A DNA stretch of 64,000 nt, from positions 48,676 through 112,675 of the forward strand of contig DXEM01000034.1 in the NCBI GenBank assembly GCA_019114985.1, written 5' to 3'. A model generated the notes under the pieces. That model was not told the DNA's origin. It worked only from the letters and a program-made list of their open reading frames with translations, and ran no database searches. Made by a program: the position numbers and the translations under genes. Positions 19,042 through 27,309 of the stretch are shown here, piece by piece; position 1 is the first letter of the stretch, and each line of letters opens with the position of its first letter. This stretch comes from Candidatus Anaerostipes excrementavium (GTDB lineage Bacteria; Bacillota; Clostridia; Lachnospirales; Lachnospiraceae).

Positions 19042-20253
19042 ATGCAGGATCACAAAGATGGAGCAGTTTATGAACAAAACGGCTGGCATCCGTCTTGGAG
19101 GTGTCATGTGCAGAACTATGCTCCTATTGCGGCGGCAGCCACCGATCTGACCCAACAGTTAATGTTTCGGAATAATTTAAATGGCACTAAGCTTCGGATC
19201 CGGCTTTCCAACCAATATGGACAAGAGCCGCTTCCTATTAAGCAGATACAGGTACGAGTGTTTCACAAATGCTCAAAATCATCATCAAAGGAGAGCACAG
19301 AAAAATATTGCGCTCTCCTGATGGATGGAAAGGAAAAAAAGATCCTGCTGCCGGGAGAAGAATGTATGACAGATCCTTTATCAATTTCCTTAAAGCCTGG
19401 TGACTTTATCATAGTTCGCATAACATTTCCGGGGAAATGTCATATTAGCGGATGCTGCGGTTTTCATAGTTCTGATATCGGCAAGGTGGATTTTGAAAGC
19501 AATGGAAAAAGGATTGATGCAGATAAAATCAGCTTGGCTGTCGCTAAAAATTTCAGCACTCACGTTGTTTTCGGAATCCGAAGCATTGAGGTTTACAGTA
19601 CAGGGACCCCAGTTGTGTTGGCGGCTTTTGGAGATTCTATCGTTCAACAGGGATACTGGATGGGAAGTATACAAAGGAAATTCGCAGACTCCATGCCGGA
19701 TTGGATCGTGTATAATGAGGGTATACCAGGGAATCGAGTCCTCTATGATAATCATTCCACATCAGATCTAAATCCGATTTTTGGAAAAGCCGGCATTCAC
19801 CGATTTGAGAAAGATGTATTTTCTCATAGTAATCCAGATATCGTTATGATTGCGGAAGGAATCAATGAATTGGTACATCCGGGAAATGGATGTCCGATCA
19901 GCGAGGTTGTGACCGCAAAAGAATTGATCGAAGGATTCAAAACTCTGTGTACTCTGACAGAACAAAGAGGAAGCATTCCTCTTTTGGCGACTTTATCACC
20001 ATTTTTAGGATACGATGGGATATGGGATCGGAAAAGAGAAGACGTGCGCCAGGAAGTCAATGAATGGATCCGAAACAGACCGTATATTTTGGACGTGGAT
20101 GCTTGTGTAAGAAGTACATGTGACGCTTCTTATCTGGATCGTCAATTTGACAGCGGAGATCATCTGCATCTGAATGCCTGTGCAGGAGAAGTGATATCCG
20201 ATGAGGCGCTTCCAATTCTAAAAGCAATCATGAAAAAGGAGACGGCAGCATGA
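19042..20253 (+). CDS. SGNH/GDSL-family esterase
   Basis: A 403-residue hydrolase without a signal peptide. The C-terminal SGNH domain (about 190-400) has block I FGDSIVQQG with the nucleophile Ser, a glycine in NEGIPGNRV (block II), EGINEL (block III Asn) and the terminal D-x-H pair in SGDHLHLN (block V). The N-terminal 180 residues look like a beta-sandwich, as in CE-type carbohydrate esterases. It starts one base after the PTS stop and overlaps the next start (ATGA at 20250). Being cytosolic and PTS-linked suggests it deacylates the imported sugar phosphate (inference). Confidence 0.85.
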   Translation: MQDHKDGAVYEQNGWHPSWRCHVQNYAPIAAAATDLTQQLMFRNNLNGTKLRIRLSNQYGQEPLPIKQIQVRVFHKCSKSSSKESTEKYCALLMDGKEKKILLPGEECMTDPLSISLKPGDFIIVRITFPGKCHISGCCGFHSSDIGKVDFESNGKRIDADKISLAVAKNFSTHVVFGIRSIEVYSTGTPVVLAAFGDSIVQQGYWMGSIQRKFADSMPDWIVYNEGIPGNRVLYDNHSTSDLNPIFGKAGIHRFEKDVFSHSNPDIVMIAEGINELVHPGNGCPISEVVTAKELIEGFKTLCTLTEQRGSIPLLATLSPFLGYDGIWDRKREDVRQEVNEWIRNRPYILDVDACVRSTCDASYLDRQFDSGDHLHLNACAGEVISDEALPILKAIMKKETAA

Positions 20254-21062
20254 GACGAATTTATACTTGTTTTCCGGAAGGAAGATTTAAGGCACTGACG
20301 CTTAGCTATGATGATGGAAAAATAACAGATCGCAGACTGATCGATGTTTTAAATCAAAATGGGCTGAAAGGAACGTTTCATTTAAATTCCGGATATTTTG
20401 GTGAAACGAAAGGACATCGTGTTCCTTATGTAACAAGAGAAGAAGCAGCAGATTTGTATCGCGGACATGAGATTGCTTCTCATACAAGCACACATCCGAC
20501 AATGGCACGGATGCCGATGGAAGGAAATCTTCAGGAAATATTGGAAGATCGGAAAACATTAGAAGAAATCAGCGGATATCCGGTTCGGGGATTCTCTTAT
20601 CCGAATGGCGTCCATGGAGAAAAGCTTTATCAGCTGCTTAGAAGCTGCGGCATTGCATATGGAAGAATTACGAAAAGCAGCAAGCGATTCGATTTGCCGA
20701 ATTGTTTTTATGCCTGGAAGCCCACTTGCCATCATAAGGAACAACTGATGGAACATTTGGATCGATTTTTGGATACAGAATATGATCAACGGCTGATGTT
20801 ATTTTATGTCTGGGGTCATAGTTATGAGTTTGAACTCGATCATAATTGGGAATTGATGGAAGAATTTGCGAAGAAAGCCGGACATCGGGATTCGATTTGG
20901 TATGCCACGAATATTGAAATTTATGATTATTTGAAATGTGCAGAAAATTTAGTCTATTTTGCCGATCTGCATGGCGTGCATAATCCTGGAGCAAAAGATG
21001 TATGGATTCAGGCAGATGGAGAGATTCATCGGATCCAAGGCGGACAGACATATTTATTTTAA
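20250..21062 (+). CDS. Polysaccharide deacetylase-family (CE4/NodB) protein
   Basis: A 270-residue protein with a NodB-type core. The metal and base motif is ALTLSYDDGK (Asp-Asp near residue 20), the zinc pair is SHTSTHP (H-x4-H near 80-84), and a GFSYPNG segment stands in the position of the usual R-x-P-Y motif. No signal peptide is present, so it should act in the cytosol on an N- or O-acetylated small substrate. Its ATG overlaps the stop of the esterase. The later half (190-270) has no motif I recognise. Confidence 0.85.
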   Translation: MRRIYTCFPEGRFKALTLSYDDGKITDRRLIDVLNQNGLKGTFHLNSGYFGETKGHRVPYVTREEAADLYRGHEIASHTSTHPTMARMPMEGNLQEILEDRKTLEEISGYPVRGFSYPNGVHGEKLYQLLRSCGIAYGRITKSSKRFDLPNCFYAWKPTCHHKEQLMEHLDRFLDTEYDQRLMLFYVWGHSYEFELDHNWELMEEFAKKAGHRDSIWYATNIEIYDYLKCAENLVYFADLHGVHNPGAKDVWIQADGEIHRIQGGQTYLF

Positions 21063-21083
21063 GAAATACAGGGGGTGACATTA

Positions 21084-22124
21084 TTGAGTGAAAATAAAAA
21101 TATGAAAGTCTTCTATCGACCGGTATCGGATCCGGAAGGCATTGGATATTTAGATAAAAAATTAGTGGAGTTCCGAAACAGCAGAGAACCGAAAACAACG
21201 GGTAATCCTTATTATGTTATGGGAGAACCTGTCGGAGATATGAGAGACAATATGGATCAGCCATCGATCGATATCAGCAAGGGGATCTCAGAAGTTGAGG
21301 AAACGATCGCCGGTTTAACGGTATGGGTATCAGAGCCGGAGAAGCAGACGACGGAAGAAAAGAAGAACAGACCTTGTGTTGTCTATATCCATGGAGGCGG
21401 ATTCGTAGGCGGGTGTGCCGCCGCATTCCAGAATCTATGCAAATATTTGAGTGAGCAGACACAGGCGATTGTTTTTAACATCGACTATCACTTAGCGCCG
21501 GAAACTGCTTTTCCGGAAAACATAGAGGACTGCTTAAAGGTTCTGCACGAAATATCAAAAGATTCCCGGTATCTTTTCGATCGGGAACAGATTTATCTAG
21601 GCGGAGACAGCGCCGGAGGAAATATGGCGCTTGCCTGTGCTCAAAAGGAATATGCAAGGACAGAAGGTCAGTATCTAAAAGGACTCATTCTTTTCTATCC
21701 TGTCACAGATCTGACCATGAGTGATCAGGACTGGAAATGGGATTTAAAAGATTATTCCGGCACAGAACAGGAAATGGAAAGCCATTGCGCACAGAGTCTA
21801 AAAGGATTTGAACCGCAGATTCTGAAATTGTATTTACAGGAAAAAGCGAAAAAAGAAGATCCTCTTGTTTCGCCAATTCGGACGCCGGATTATTCGGTCT
21901 ATCCGGACATGCTGATCATCAGCGCCGAGTATGACTATCTGCGGCCTCAGGTGGAAGCTTTTGCAGCAAAGGCCGAAGCCGCCGGCAATCAGGTAAAAAC
22001 GATTCGTTACGGCGGAATGAATCATGCCTTTGTGAGTTTAGTCGGAATCGTTGATCAGGCAGAGGATGCTCTGCGCGAGGCCGCCGATTTTATTCTGAGT
22101 CGTTCCTCTTCAAAAGCAAAATAA
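21084..22124 (+). CDS. Alpha/beta hydrolase, hormone-sensitive-lipase type esterase
   Basis: A 346-residue esterase. It has the oxyanion motif YIHGGGFVGG, nucleophile elbow GGDSAGGN, and late acid and base in SAEYDYLRPQ and GGMNHAF. The best start is TTG 21084, 6 bp after GGGGGTG; an ATG at 21102 is the alternative. It is the fourth gene of the GntR-controlled operon, 21 bp after the deacetylase. Two different esterases and a deacetylase beside one transporter suggest a heavily acylated glycan. Confidence 0.87.
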   Translation: MSENKNMKVFYRPVSDPEGIGYLDKKLVEFRNSREPKTTGNPYYVMGEPVGDMRDNMDQPSIDISKGISEVEETIAGLTVWVSEPEKQTTEEKKNRPCVVYIHGGGFVGGCAAAFQNLCKYLSEQTQAIVFNIDYHLAPETAFPENIEDCLKVLHEISKDSRYLFDREQIYLGGDSAGGNMALACAQKEYARTEGQYLKGLILFYPVTDLTMSDQDWKWDLKDYSGTEQEMESHCAQSLKGFEPQILKLYLQEKAKKEDPLVSPIRTPDYSVYPDMLIISAEYDYLRPQVEAFAAKAEAAGNQVKTIRYGGMNHAFVSLVGIVDQAEDALREAADFILSRSSSKAK

Positions 22125-22162
22125 ACAAGCCCATGGAAACTTTTCTATGGAAGAAAATACTA

Positions 22163-22211
22163 TTGAAAACGAACGTATGTTTTGATAAAATAGAATCAGA
22201 ACATACGTTTG
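22163..22211 (+). promoter_or_regulatory. SOS promoter with two LexA boxes
   Basis: TTGAAA (22163-22168), 17-bp spacer, TAAAAT (22186-22191). CGAACGTATGTTTT (22170-22183) lies in the spacer, and AGAACATACGTTTG (22198-22211) lies at the start of transcription. Both closely match the Gram-positive LexA box CGAACRNRYGTTYG. Confidence 0.88.
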
Positions 22212-22237
22212 TTCTTTTTTGGAAAGGGGAGAAAAAT

Positions 22238-23506
22238 ATGGGGAGAAAAAGGACTTACATCTGTATTGATTTAAAATCTTTTTATGCTTCTGTCGAATGT
22301 CGTGAGCGGAATTTGGATCCGATGAAGACGAACCTTGTGGTAGCGGATCTTGAGCGCACAGACAGAACGATCTGCCTTGCTGTATCGCCGGCTATGAAGG
22401 CTTTAGGCGTTCCGGGACGATGCCGGGTATTCGAGATTCCTTCTGGAATTTCTTACATAACAGCTCCGCCTCGCATGCAGTTATATATCGATTATTCTGC
22501 AAAGATTTACGCCGTATATTTAAAATATATCGCCAAAGAAGATCTTCATGTTTACAGTATCGATGAGATTTTTATGGATGTTACGGATTATCTGACATTA
22601 TATGAGATGACAGCAAAAGAATTGTGCCTCCGAATGATGGAAGATGTATTGGAGACGACGGGAATACCGGCAGCCGCCGGCATTGGATCGAATCTATATC
22701 TTGCGAAGATTGCAATGGATATTACCGGGAAGCATGCACCGGATCGTATCGGCGTTTTAGATGAGGATTCTTATCGCAGACAACTGTGGGATCATCGTCC
22801 TTTGACTGATTTTTGGAGAATTGGTTCCGGGATTGCCAATCAGCTGAAGAGAATCGGCATTACGACGATGCGGGAGATTGCACAGGCAGACGAGAGAAAG
22901 TTGTATCGAATGTTTGGAATTGACGCAGAATTGCTGATTGATCATGCCTGGGGCAGAGAGAGTGTGACAATGGAAGATATTAAGGCTTACCGCCCGAGAT
23001 ATACCTCTCTTTCCAGCGGACAGGTGTTAAGTCATGACTACCGATTTCAGGATGGCCGTATGATTGTTCGGGAGATGGCGGATGCCCTTTGTCTGGAATT
23101 AACGGAGAAAGACCAGATCACGGAATCAATTACCCTCCATGTGGGATATTCTTATCGCCTGGGACACAAGCCGGCGCATGGGACGATATCTCTGCGCACA
23201 GCGACAGATTCTTCCCGTCGGATTATGGATGCTTCTTCTGATTTATATGAACAGATTGTAGATCCGCATCTTTCGATCCGGAGAATTACGCTGACCTTCA
23301 ACCGTGTTACGGATCGAAAGTATCAGCAGTATGATCTATTTTATAATCCACATGACCTGGAAAAAGAACATCGGATGCAGAAAACCGTGTTAGAGATTAA
23401 AGATCGATTTGGAAAGAATGCCTTGTTCCGTGGAATGGACCTGCAGGAAGGCGCTACAGCCCTGGAGCGGAATCGGCAGATCGGAGGACATAAAAGTGGA
23501 GCATAG
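22238..23506 (+). CDS. Y-family DNA polymerase (UmuC/UvrX-like translesion polymerase)
   Basis: A 422-residue damage-tolerant polymerase. The catalytic acids are in YICIDLKSFYASVE (Asp near 11) and YSIDEIFMDVT (Asp-Glu near 112). The palm continues with AAGIGSNLYLAKIAMD; the helix-hairpin-helix (LKRIGITTMREIA) and little-finger region follow. The start at 22238 has AAAGGGGAG upstream; an earlier in-frame ATG at 22133 would span the LexA boxes. Two LexA boxes cover its promoter, so it should be induced by DNA damage. It is paired with a YolD gene, as in many Firmicutes. Confidence 0.92.
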   Translation: MGRKRTYICIDLKSFYASVECRERNLDPMKTNLVVADLERTDRTICLAVSPAMKALGVPGRCRVFEIPSGISYITAPPRMQLYIDYSAKIYAVYLKYIAKEDLHVYSIDEIFMDVTDYLTLYEMTAKELCLRMMEDVLETTGIPAAAGIGSNLYLAKIAMDITGKHAPDRIGVLDEDSYRRQLWDHRPLTDFWRIGSGIANQLKRIGITTMREIAQADERKLYRMFGIDAELLIDHAWGRESVTMEDIKAYRPRYTSLSSGQVLSHDYRFQDGRMIVREMADALCLELTEKDQITESITLHVGYSYRLGHKPAHGTISLRTATDSSRRIMDASSDLYEQIVDPHLSIRRITLTFNRVTDRKYQQYDLFYNPHDLEKEHRMQKTVLEIKDRFGKNALFRGMDLQEGATALERNRQIGGHKSGA

Positions 23507-23825
23507 AAGGATGATGCGTCAGGAGCGGGCGAAACAATTCATGCCGTTTGCGGCATTAAAAGGATACCCGAAAGCGCTGAAAGAGAAGGAAAAGATCATT
23601 GTTCCCAAAAAGGAATTGGCATCGGATTATCTGGAAGAACTGAATTGGGAATTAAAAAAGATACACCGAAGAGATATGGTTACGGCTATTTATTTTTGCC
23701 AAGGGGAATATCGGAAAATTACAGGTTTGGTATCAAACATCGATTCGAATGCCAAGATGCTGACGATTGTTCATACCGATATTTCGTTGGATGATCTGTA
23801 CGCGATTCAAAAAGATGAAACATAA
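23496..23825 (+). CDS. YolD-like protein
   Basis: A 109-residue protein with the YolD-type start RAKQFMPFAALKGY and a short beta-rich domain (ELKKIHRRDMVTAIYF, GLVSNIDSNAKML). YolD-like proteins accompany Y-family polymerases and are thought to modulate them. Starts with GTG, 7 bp after GGAGGA, and overlaps the polymerase stop by 11 bp, so it shares the SOS transcript. Confidence 0.85.
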   Translation: MEHRRMMRQERAKQFMPFAALKGYPKALKEKEKIIVPKKELASDYLEELNWELKKIHRRDMVTAIYFCQGEYRKITGLVSNIDSNAKMLTIVHTDISLDDLYAIQKDET

Positions 23826-23903
23826 TCTTAGAATAAAGAACCAGGAAGGATGTCCATAATAACATGAGAGCTTATCCAAAATAAAAGATAGGAAGGAAGT
23901 TTC

Positions 23904-24953
23904 ATGGACAAAAAGAAACAATTTTTGCTTGATACAGCTTATTATGGGACAATCGCGGTGATGATATTCTTGGCAGTGAAGTTTCTTTTCCCGATTTTTC
24001 TGCCGTTTGCGCTGGCCGGATTAATTGCCTATGTTATCCATCGAATCAGCCGAAGATTCGGAGAAAAGATTCCGATAAAACGAAAATATTTCATGCTGCT
24101 TGCAGTGACAATATTTTATGCGGTCATATTAGGCCTGATCTTATGGGCAGGGAAGCTTTTGCTGCCGTCTGTTGTTGACTGTATCGCGCGTCTGCCCAAG
24201 TTCTATCAGTCAGATATTGTCCCATGGATGGAGCGTCTTGCTGTAAAGATTGAGCAGATGATGCTTCAAGTGGGAGGCGTGGATGGAGATCAGATCAATG
24301 GCATTATGGAACAAACGATGAAAAAGATCAATCAGGCGGCGGATTCGTTGTCTGTTCAATTATTGAAAAAGGTACCCGGCTGTTTGGCGTGTATTCCGGA
24401 TTATATCATTCGCATCACGATCATGGTCATTTCTACTTATTTTATTGCGGTAGATTATGATAAGATCCTGGGGTTCATAAAGAAGATTCTCCCGGAAAAG
24501 GGATGGGATTTATGCTGCAAAGTGAAAAAATACGGTCTCCATATGCTCTGGGCATATTTAAAATCCTATTCGTTCTTAATGTTCTTAACGTTTGGAGAAC
24601 TATTTGCAGGGCTGTGGCTGCTTCATATCCCCTGTGCCGGATGGATCGCTTTGGGGATTGCGGGGTTCGATATCCTTCCAATTGTAGGAACCGGAGGAAT
24701 TTTGCTGCCTTGGGCAGGGATTGCAGGCTTCATGGGAGATTACTCTCTCGCTGTCGGACTTTTGATCTTATATGGAGTCATAACAATTGTGCGTAATATT
24801 CTGGAACCTAGGATCGTAGGGAAGCAGATTGGCCTGCATCCGCTGGCTGCGCTCATCGCTATGTTTGCAGGCGTGAGTCTGGCAGGGATTCCGGGATTGA
24901 TTCTTTTCCCGGTTTTGTTGATGGTAGTAATCCAAGTGGAAAAGGAAACATAA
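23904..24953 (+). CDS. AI-2E/YtvI-family membrane protein
   Basis: A 349-residue polytopic protein with about seven to eight helices, two near the N-terminus (15-35, 60-85), a soluble segment at about 95-150, then a C-terminal membrane block with the GGILLPWAGIAGF and EPRIVGKQIGLHPL motifs. The family contains AI-2 exporters and the sporulation protein YtvI; overall layout is closest to YtvI (inference). AGGAAGG precedes the start. No clear link to neighbours. Confidence 0.8.
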   Translation: MDKKKQFLLDTAYYGTIAVMIFLAVKFLFPIFLPFALAGLIAYVIHRISRRFGEKIPIKRKYFMLLAVTIFYAVILGLILWAGKLLLPSVVDCIARLPKFYQSDIVPWMERLAVKIEQMMLQVGGVDGDQINGIMEQTMKKINQAADSLSVQLLKKVPGCLACIPDYIIRITIMVISTYFIAVDYDKILGFIKKILPEKGWDLCCKVKKYGLHMLWAYLKSYSFLMFLTFGELFAGLWLLHIPCAGWIALGIAGFDILPIVGTGGILLPWAGIAGFMGDYSLAVGLLILYGVITIVRNILEPRIVGKQIGLHPLAALIAMFAGVSLAGIPGLILFPVLLMVVIQVEKET

Positions 24954-25097
24954 AGATATGAAAGGTTTAGTTATACTGTGAGAGCATAATAAGCTATGAA
25001 GGATAAGTATTGGAAACGAGAGTGACATTGTGTCAGAATATAGTTGCAGAAGAAAAGAATCAGAGGACGTTTGACGTCCGGAAAGGATGGGAATTCT

Positions 25098-25721
25098 ATG
25101 GTTAAAAAATTACTGGCACTTTTGCTCATCGGCATCGTGGTGTTTGGAACAGCTGCCTGCAGAAATAACGGCAGTACAGGAAGCTCGGATTCAACGACAG
25201 CGGAAAAAGAAAGCGGATCTGCGCAGGAAAATCATCCGAAAGCCGACGGTGATTCTCTTGTGGTGTATTTTTCTGCAACAGGCAATACAAAAGCAGTGGC
25301 AGAGACGATAGCAGACAAACAAGACGCCGGCCTTCAGGAGATCGTACCGGAGGAAGATCTAGACTACAATGATCGTTCTTCACGGTCAACAAAAGAGCAA
25401 AACGATGAAAATTCCAGACCTAAAATTGCAAAAGAGATCGCCAATATCGAGAACTACGACGTTATTTACGTCGGTTATCCGATTTGGTGGGGAGATATGC
25501 CGCGAATTTTGTATACATTTTTTGATGCTTATGATTTTTCAGGCAAGACGATCGTGCCATTTTGCACCAGCGGCGGCAGCGGTCTTTCCGGTACAACCGA
25601 CGATATCAAGGAATTAGAGCCGGATGCAGAGGTATTAGAAGGTTTAGAGGTCGATGGATCTTCGGCGGCAAATGCAGATGATGAGGTCGACGAATGGATT
25701 TCTTCGATCGGATTGGAATAG
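25098..25721 (+). CDS. Flavodoxin-domain lipoprotein
   Basis: A 207-residue predicted lipoprotein: a signal peptide (KKLLALLLIGIVVFG) ends at Cys21 in GTAAC, then a low-complexity Ser/Glu linker (22-50), then a flavodoxin_4-type domain (52-205) with the FMN phosphate loop YFSATGNTK and the aromatic loop GYPIWWGDM. It should sit on the outer face of the membrane and carry flavin electrons. It precedes a DUF4405 membrane protein by 2 bp, suggesting an electron-transfer pair. The start at 25098 is preceded by GGAAAGGATGGG. Confidence 0.87.
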   Translation: MVKKLLALLLIGIVVFGTAACRNNGSTGSSDSTTAEKESGSAQENHPKADGDSLVVYFSATGNTKAVAETIADKQDAGLQEIVPEEDLDYNDRSSRSTKEQNDENSRPKIAKEIANIENYDVIYVGYPIWWGDMPRILYTFFDAYDFSGKTIVPFCTSGGSGLSGTTDDIKELEPDAEVLEGLEVDGSSAANADDEVDEWISSIGLE

Positions 25722-25723
25722 AC

Positions 25724-26407
25724 ATGACAAAGAATCAGCGATTAAAGATCCGGTGGATCGTGGATCTTCTTATGACTGTAGGACTGTTTTTTGTAAGTGG
25801 TTATCAATTTTGGACAGAAGAGTCTCATGAATGGGTGGGCGTTGGAATGTTTTTCCTGTTCCTCGTCCACCATTTCCTAAATCTTGCCTGGTACAAAAAT
25901 CTTTGGAAAGGAAAATATTCTTTTGCAAGGATTCTAAAACTTTTGATTGATTTTGCATTGTTGGCAATGATGCTGGTGCAAATGTACAGCGGGATTCTTT
26001 TGTCAAGATACATATTTGATTTCCTTCCATTGGATGGAGGACTGTTCCTTGCGAGGAAACTCCATATTCTTGGCGCCTATTGGGGTTTTCTTTTGATGAG
26101 TCTGCATATCGGACTTCATTGGGATATGATGATCCAGGTGGTAAAAAGAAAATTTCCTTGTCAGAAGGAATCAAACGTGCGCAGTATGATTTGTTTTTTG
26201 TTGAGCGCCGGAATTGCGGTATATGGAGGGATCGTTTTTGTGAAACGAGATTTTCCGATTTATTTGTTTCTGAAAAGTGAATTTGTCTTTCTAGATTATG
26301 GAGAACCGATTTTTTCGTTTTACGGCGACTATCTGGCATTAATGGGAGCATGTATTGTTATCGTTCATTATCTTCTTAAAATCATCCGCAATGCTAAAAA
26401 AGCATAA
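25724..26407 (+). CDS. DUF4405-family membrane protein (cytochrome b-like)
   Basis: A 227-residue membrane protein with about six helices. Histidines fall on helices in the manner of di-heme cytochrome b anchors: FLVHHFLN (about 45), RKLHILGAYWG (about 115) and MSLHIGLHW (about 132). Heme binding is an inference from that pattern. It starts 2 bp after the flavodoxin lipoprotein, so a transmembrane electron path from quinol or heme to the extracellular flavodoxin is plausible. Confidence 0.72.
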   Translation: MTKNQRLKIRWIVDLLMTVGLFFVSGYQFWTEESHEWVGVGMFFLFLVHHFLNLAWYKNLWKGKYSFARILKLLIDFALLAMMLVQMYSGILLSRYIFDFLPLDGGLFLARKLHILGAYWGFLLMSLHIGLHWDMMIQVVKRKFPCQKESNVRSMICFLLSAGIAVYGGIVFVKRDFPIYLFLKSEFVFLDYGEPIFSFYGDYLALMGACIVIVHYLLKIIRNAKKA

Positions 26408-26527
26408 ATCTATATTCAAACAAAGTATTAGACTTTTCCGGGATGAAAAATTAAGATAAAAGTAGGGAAAGGAATGATTGCTCCTTTCCAAAAAGAAAGA
26501 TGTTGGAACGAAATGGAGGAAGGATCA

Positions 26528-26950
26528 ATGGACATGGAACAGATGAAGAAAGATCTTGGCGGAGAAGCCGTATTTGAAGTAGGAGAACCGAATACCGGGT
26601 TTGCTCAGTATTTTGTCGGACAGAGTTATCTGAAGATGTTAACGATGGACCGGGTTCCGGTAGGGAATGTTACTTTTGAACCAGGCTGCCGCAACAATTG
26701 GCATATTCATCACAAAGGCGGACAGATTTTGCTTGTGACCGGCGGAAGAGGATGGTATCAGGAATGGGGCAAAGAAGCTCAGGAACTGCATGCAGGAGAT
26801 GTGGTCAATATACCGCCGGAAGTAAAACACTGGCACGGAGCTGCAAAGGATTCCTGGTTTGCCCATCTGGCTATCGAGGTTCCTGCAGAAGGAAGTTCCA
26901 ATGAATGGCTGGAAGCAGTATCAGAAGAAGATTATAATAATTTAAAATAA
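26528..26950 (+). CDS. Cupin-domain protein
   Basis: A 140-residue single-domain cupin. Motif 1 is NWHIHHKGGQILLVTGG (metal-binding His-x-His and Gln/Glu), and motif 2 is VNIPPEVKHWHGA. The family includes carboxymuconolactone-associated cupins and small dioxygenase or isomerase-like proteins; the substrate is unknown. GGAGGAAGG precedes the start. The left hairpin repeat of the NAD island begins 6 bp after its stop. Confidence 0.85.
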   Translation: MDMEQMKKDLGGEAVFEVGEPNTGFAQYFVGQSYLKMLTMDRVPVGNVTFEPGCRNNWHIHHKGGQILLVTGGRGWYQEWGKEAQELHAGDVVNIPPEVKHWHGAAKDSWFAHLAIEVPAEGSSNEWLEAVSEEDYNNLK

Positions 26951-26956
26951 TATAGG

Positions 26957-27015
26957 ATATTCTAAGCAATGAAAGGCATAGTCGCGAACATGGAAGTTTA
27001 CGACTGTGCCTTTTT
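26957..27015 (+). repeat. Left flanking hairpin repeat / terminator of the NAD island
   Basis: ATATTCTAAGCAATG leads into a stem AAAGGCATAGTCG (26972-26984) with CGACTGTGCCTTT (27001-27013) and a T-run, so it can end the cupin transcript. A near copy sits at 33420-33479. Flanks and stems match directly, but the loop of one copy is the reverse complement of the other. Confidence 0.85.
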
Positions 27016-27018
27016 CGG

Positions 27019-27120
27019 GTGCGCCTGGCGGCGCACATTTCTTAAGGGTGCAAGTCCCAAATCCGTTTGGTAGTGGAGATGTATGCAGAAGAGGGGTACA
27101 AAGGAGAAAATCTTTGGGTG
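27019..27120 (+). mobile_element. Probable 5' fragment of a group IIC intron
   Basis: It begins GTGCGCCTGGCGGCGCAC and has AAGGGTGCAAGTCCC at 27044-27058. This layout matches the 5' end of class C group II introns (GUGYGCC start, then a GGGUG-x-AGUCCC block in domain I). It sits 3 bp after the T-run of a terminator, exactly where class C introns insert. No reverse transcriptase gene or 3' end is present, so it is a remnant. Identification is from remembered consensus. Confidence 0.55.
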
Positions 27121-27124
27121 CGGC

Positions 27125-27184
27125 TTGACCTCCGATTGCAAAGATGATATACTAAATCCATGTTGTTATTTATATAATAACAAC
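27125..27184 (+). promoter_or_regulatory. Promoter and inverted repeat of the NAD/sirtuin operon
   Basis: TTGACC (27125-27130), 17-bp spacer, TATACT (27148-27153). GTTGTTAT-TTATATA-ATAACAAC (27162-27184) is a perfect 8-bp inverted repeat just past the expected start site, so it looks like an operator. No regulator gene lies in the island. The stretch 27185-27268 is a plain AT-rich leader. Confidence 0.75.
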
Positions 27185-27268
27185 AAAATAAAAAACAATG
27201 AAAATAAACGTTTCTTATTGCAGAACATTATCTATCTATAGAGGATGGATTGCAATTGAGGAAATTCT

Positions 27269-27307
27269 ATGATCGAAAATGAAAACACTGGAAAAGGAGT
27301 ATTGTAA
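27269..27307 (+). CDS. Possible 12-codon leader peptide
   Basis: ATG at 27269 follows TTGAGGAAATTCT and encodes MIENENTGKGVL before TAA, ending 2 bp before the first sirtuin start. It overlaps that gene's ribosome site, so its translation could influence the sirtuin. It may equally be chance. Confidence 0.3.
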   Translation: MIENENTGKGVL

Positions 27308-27309
27308 AA

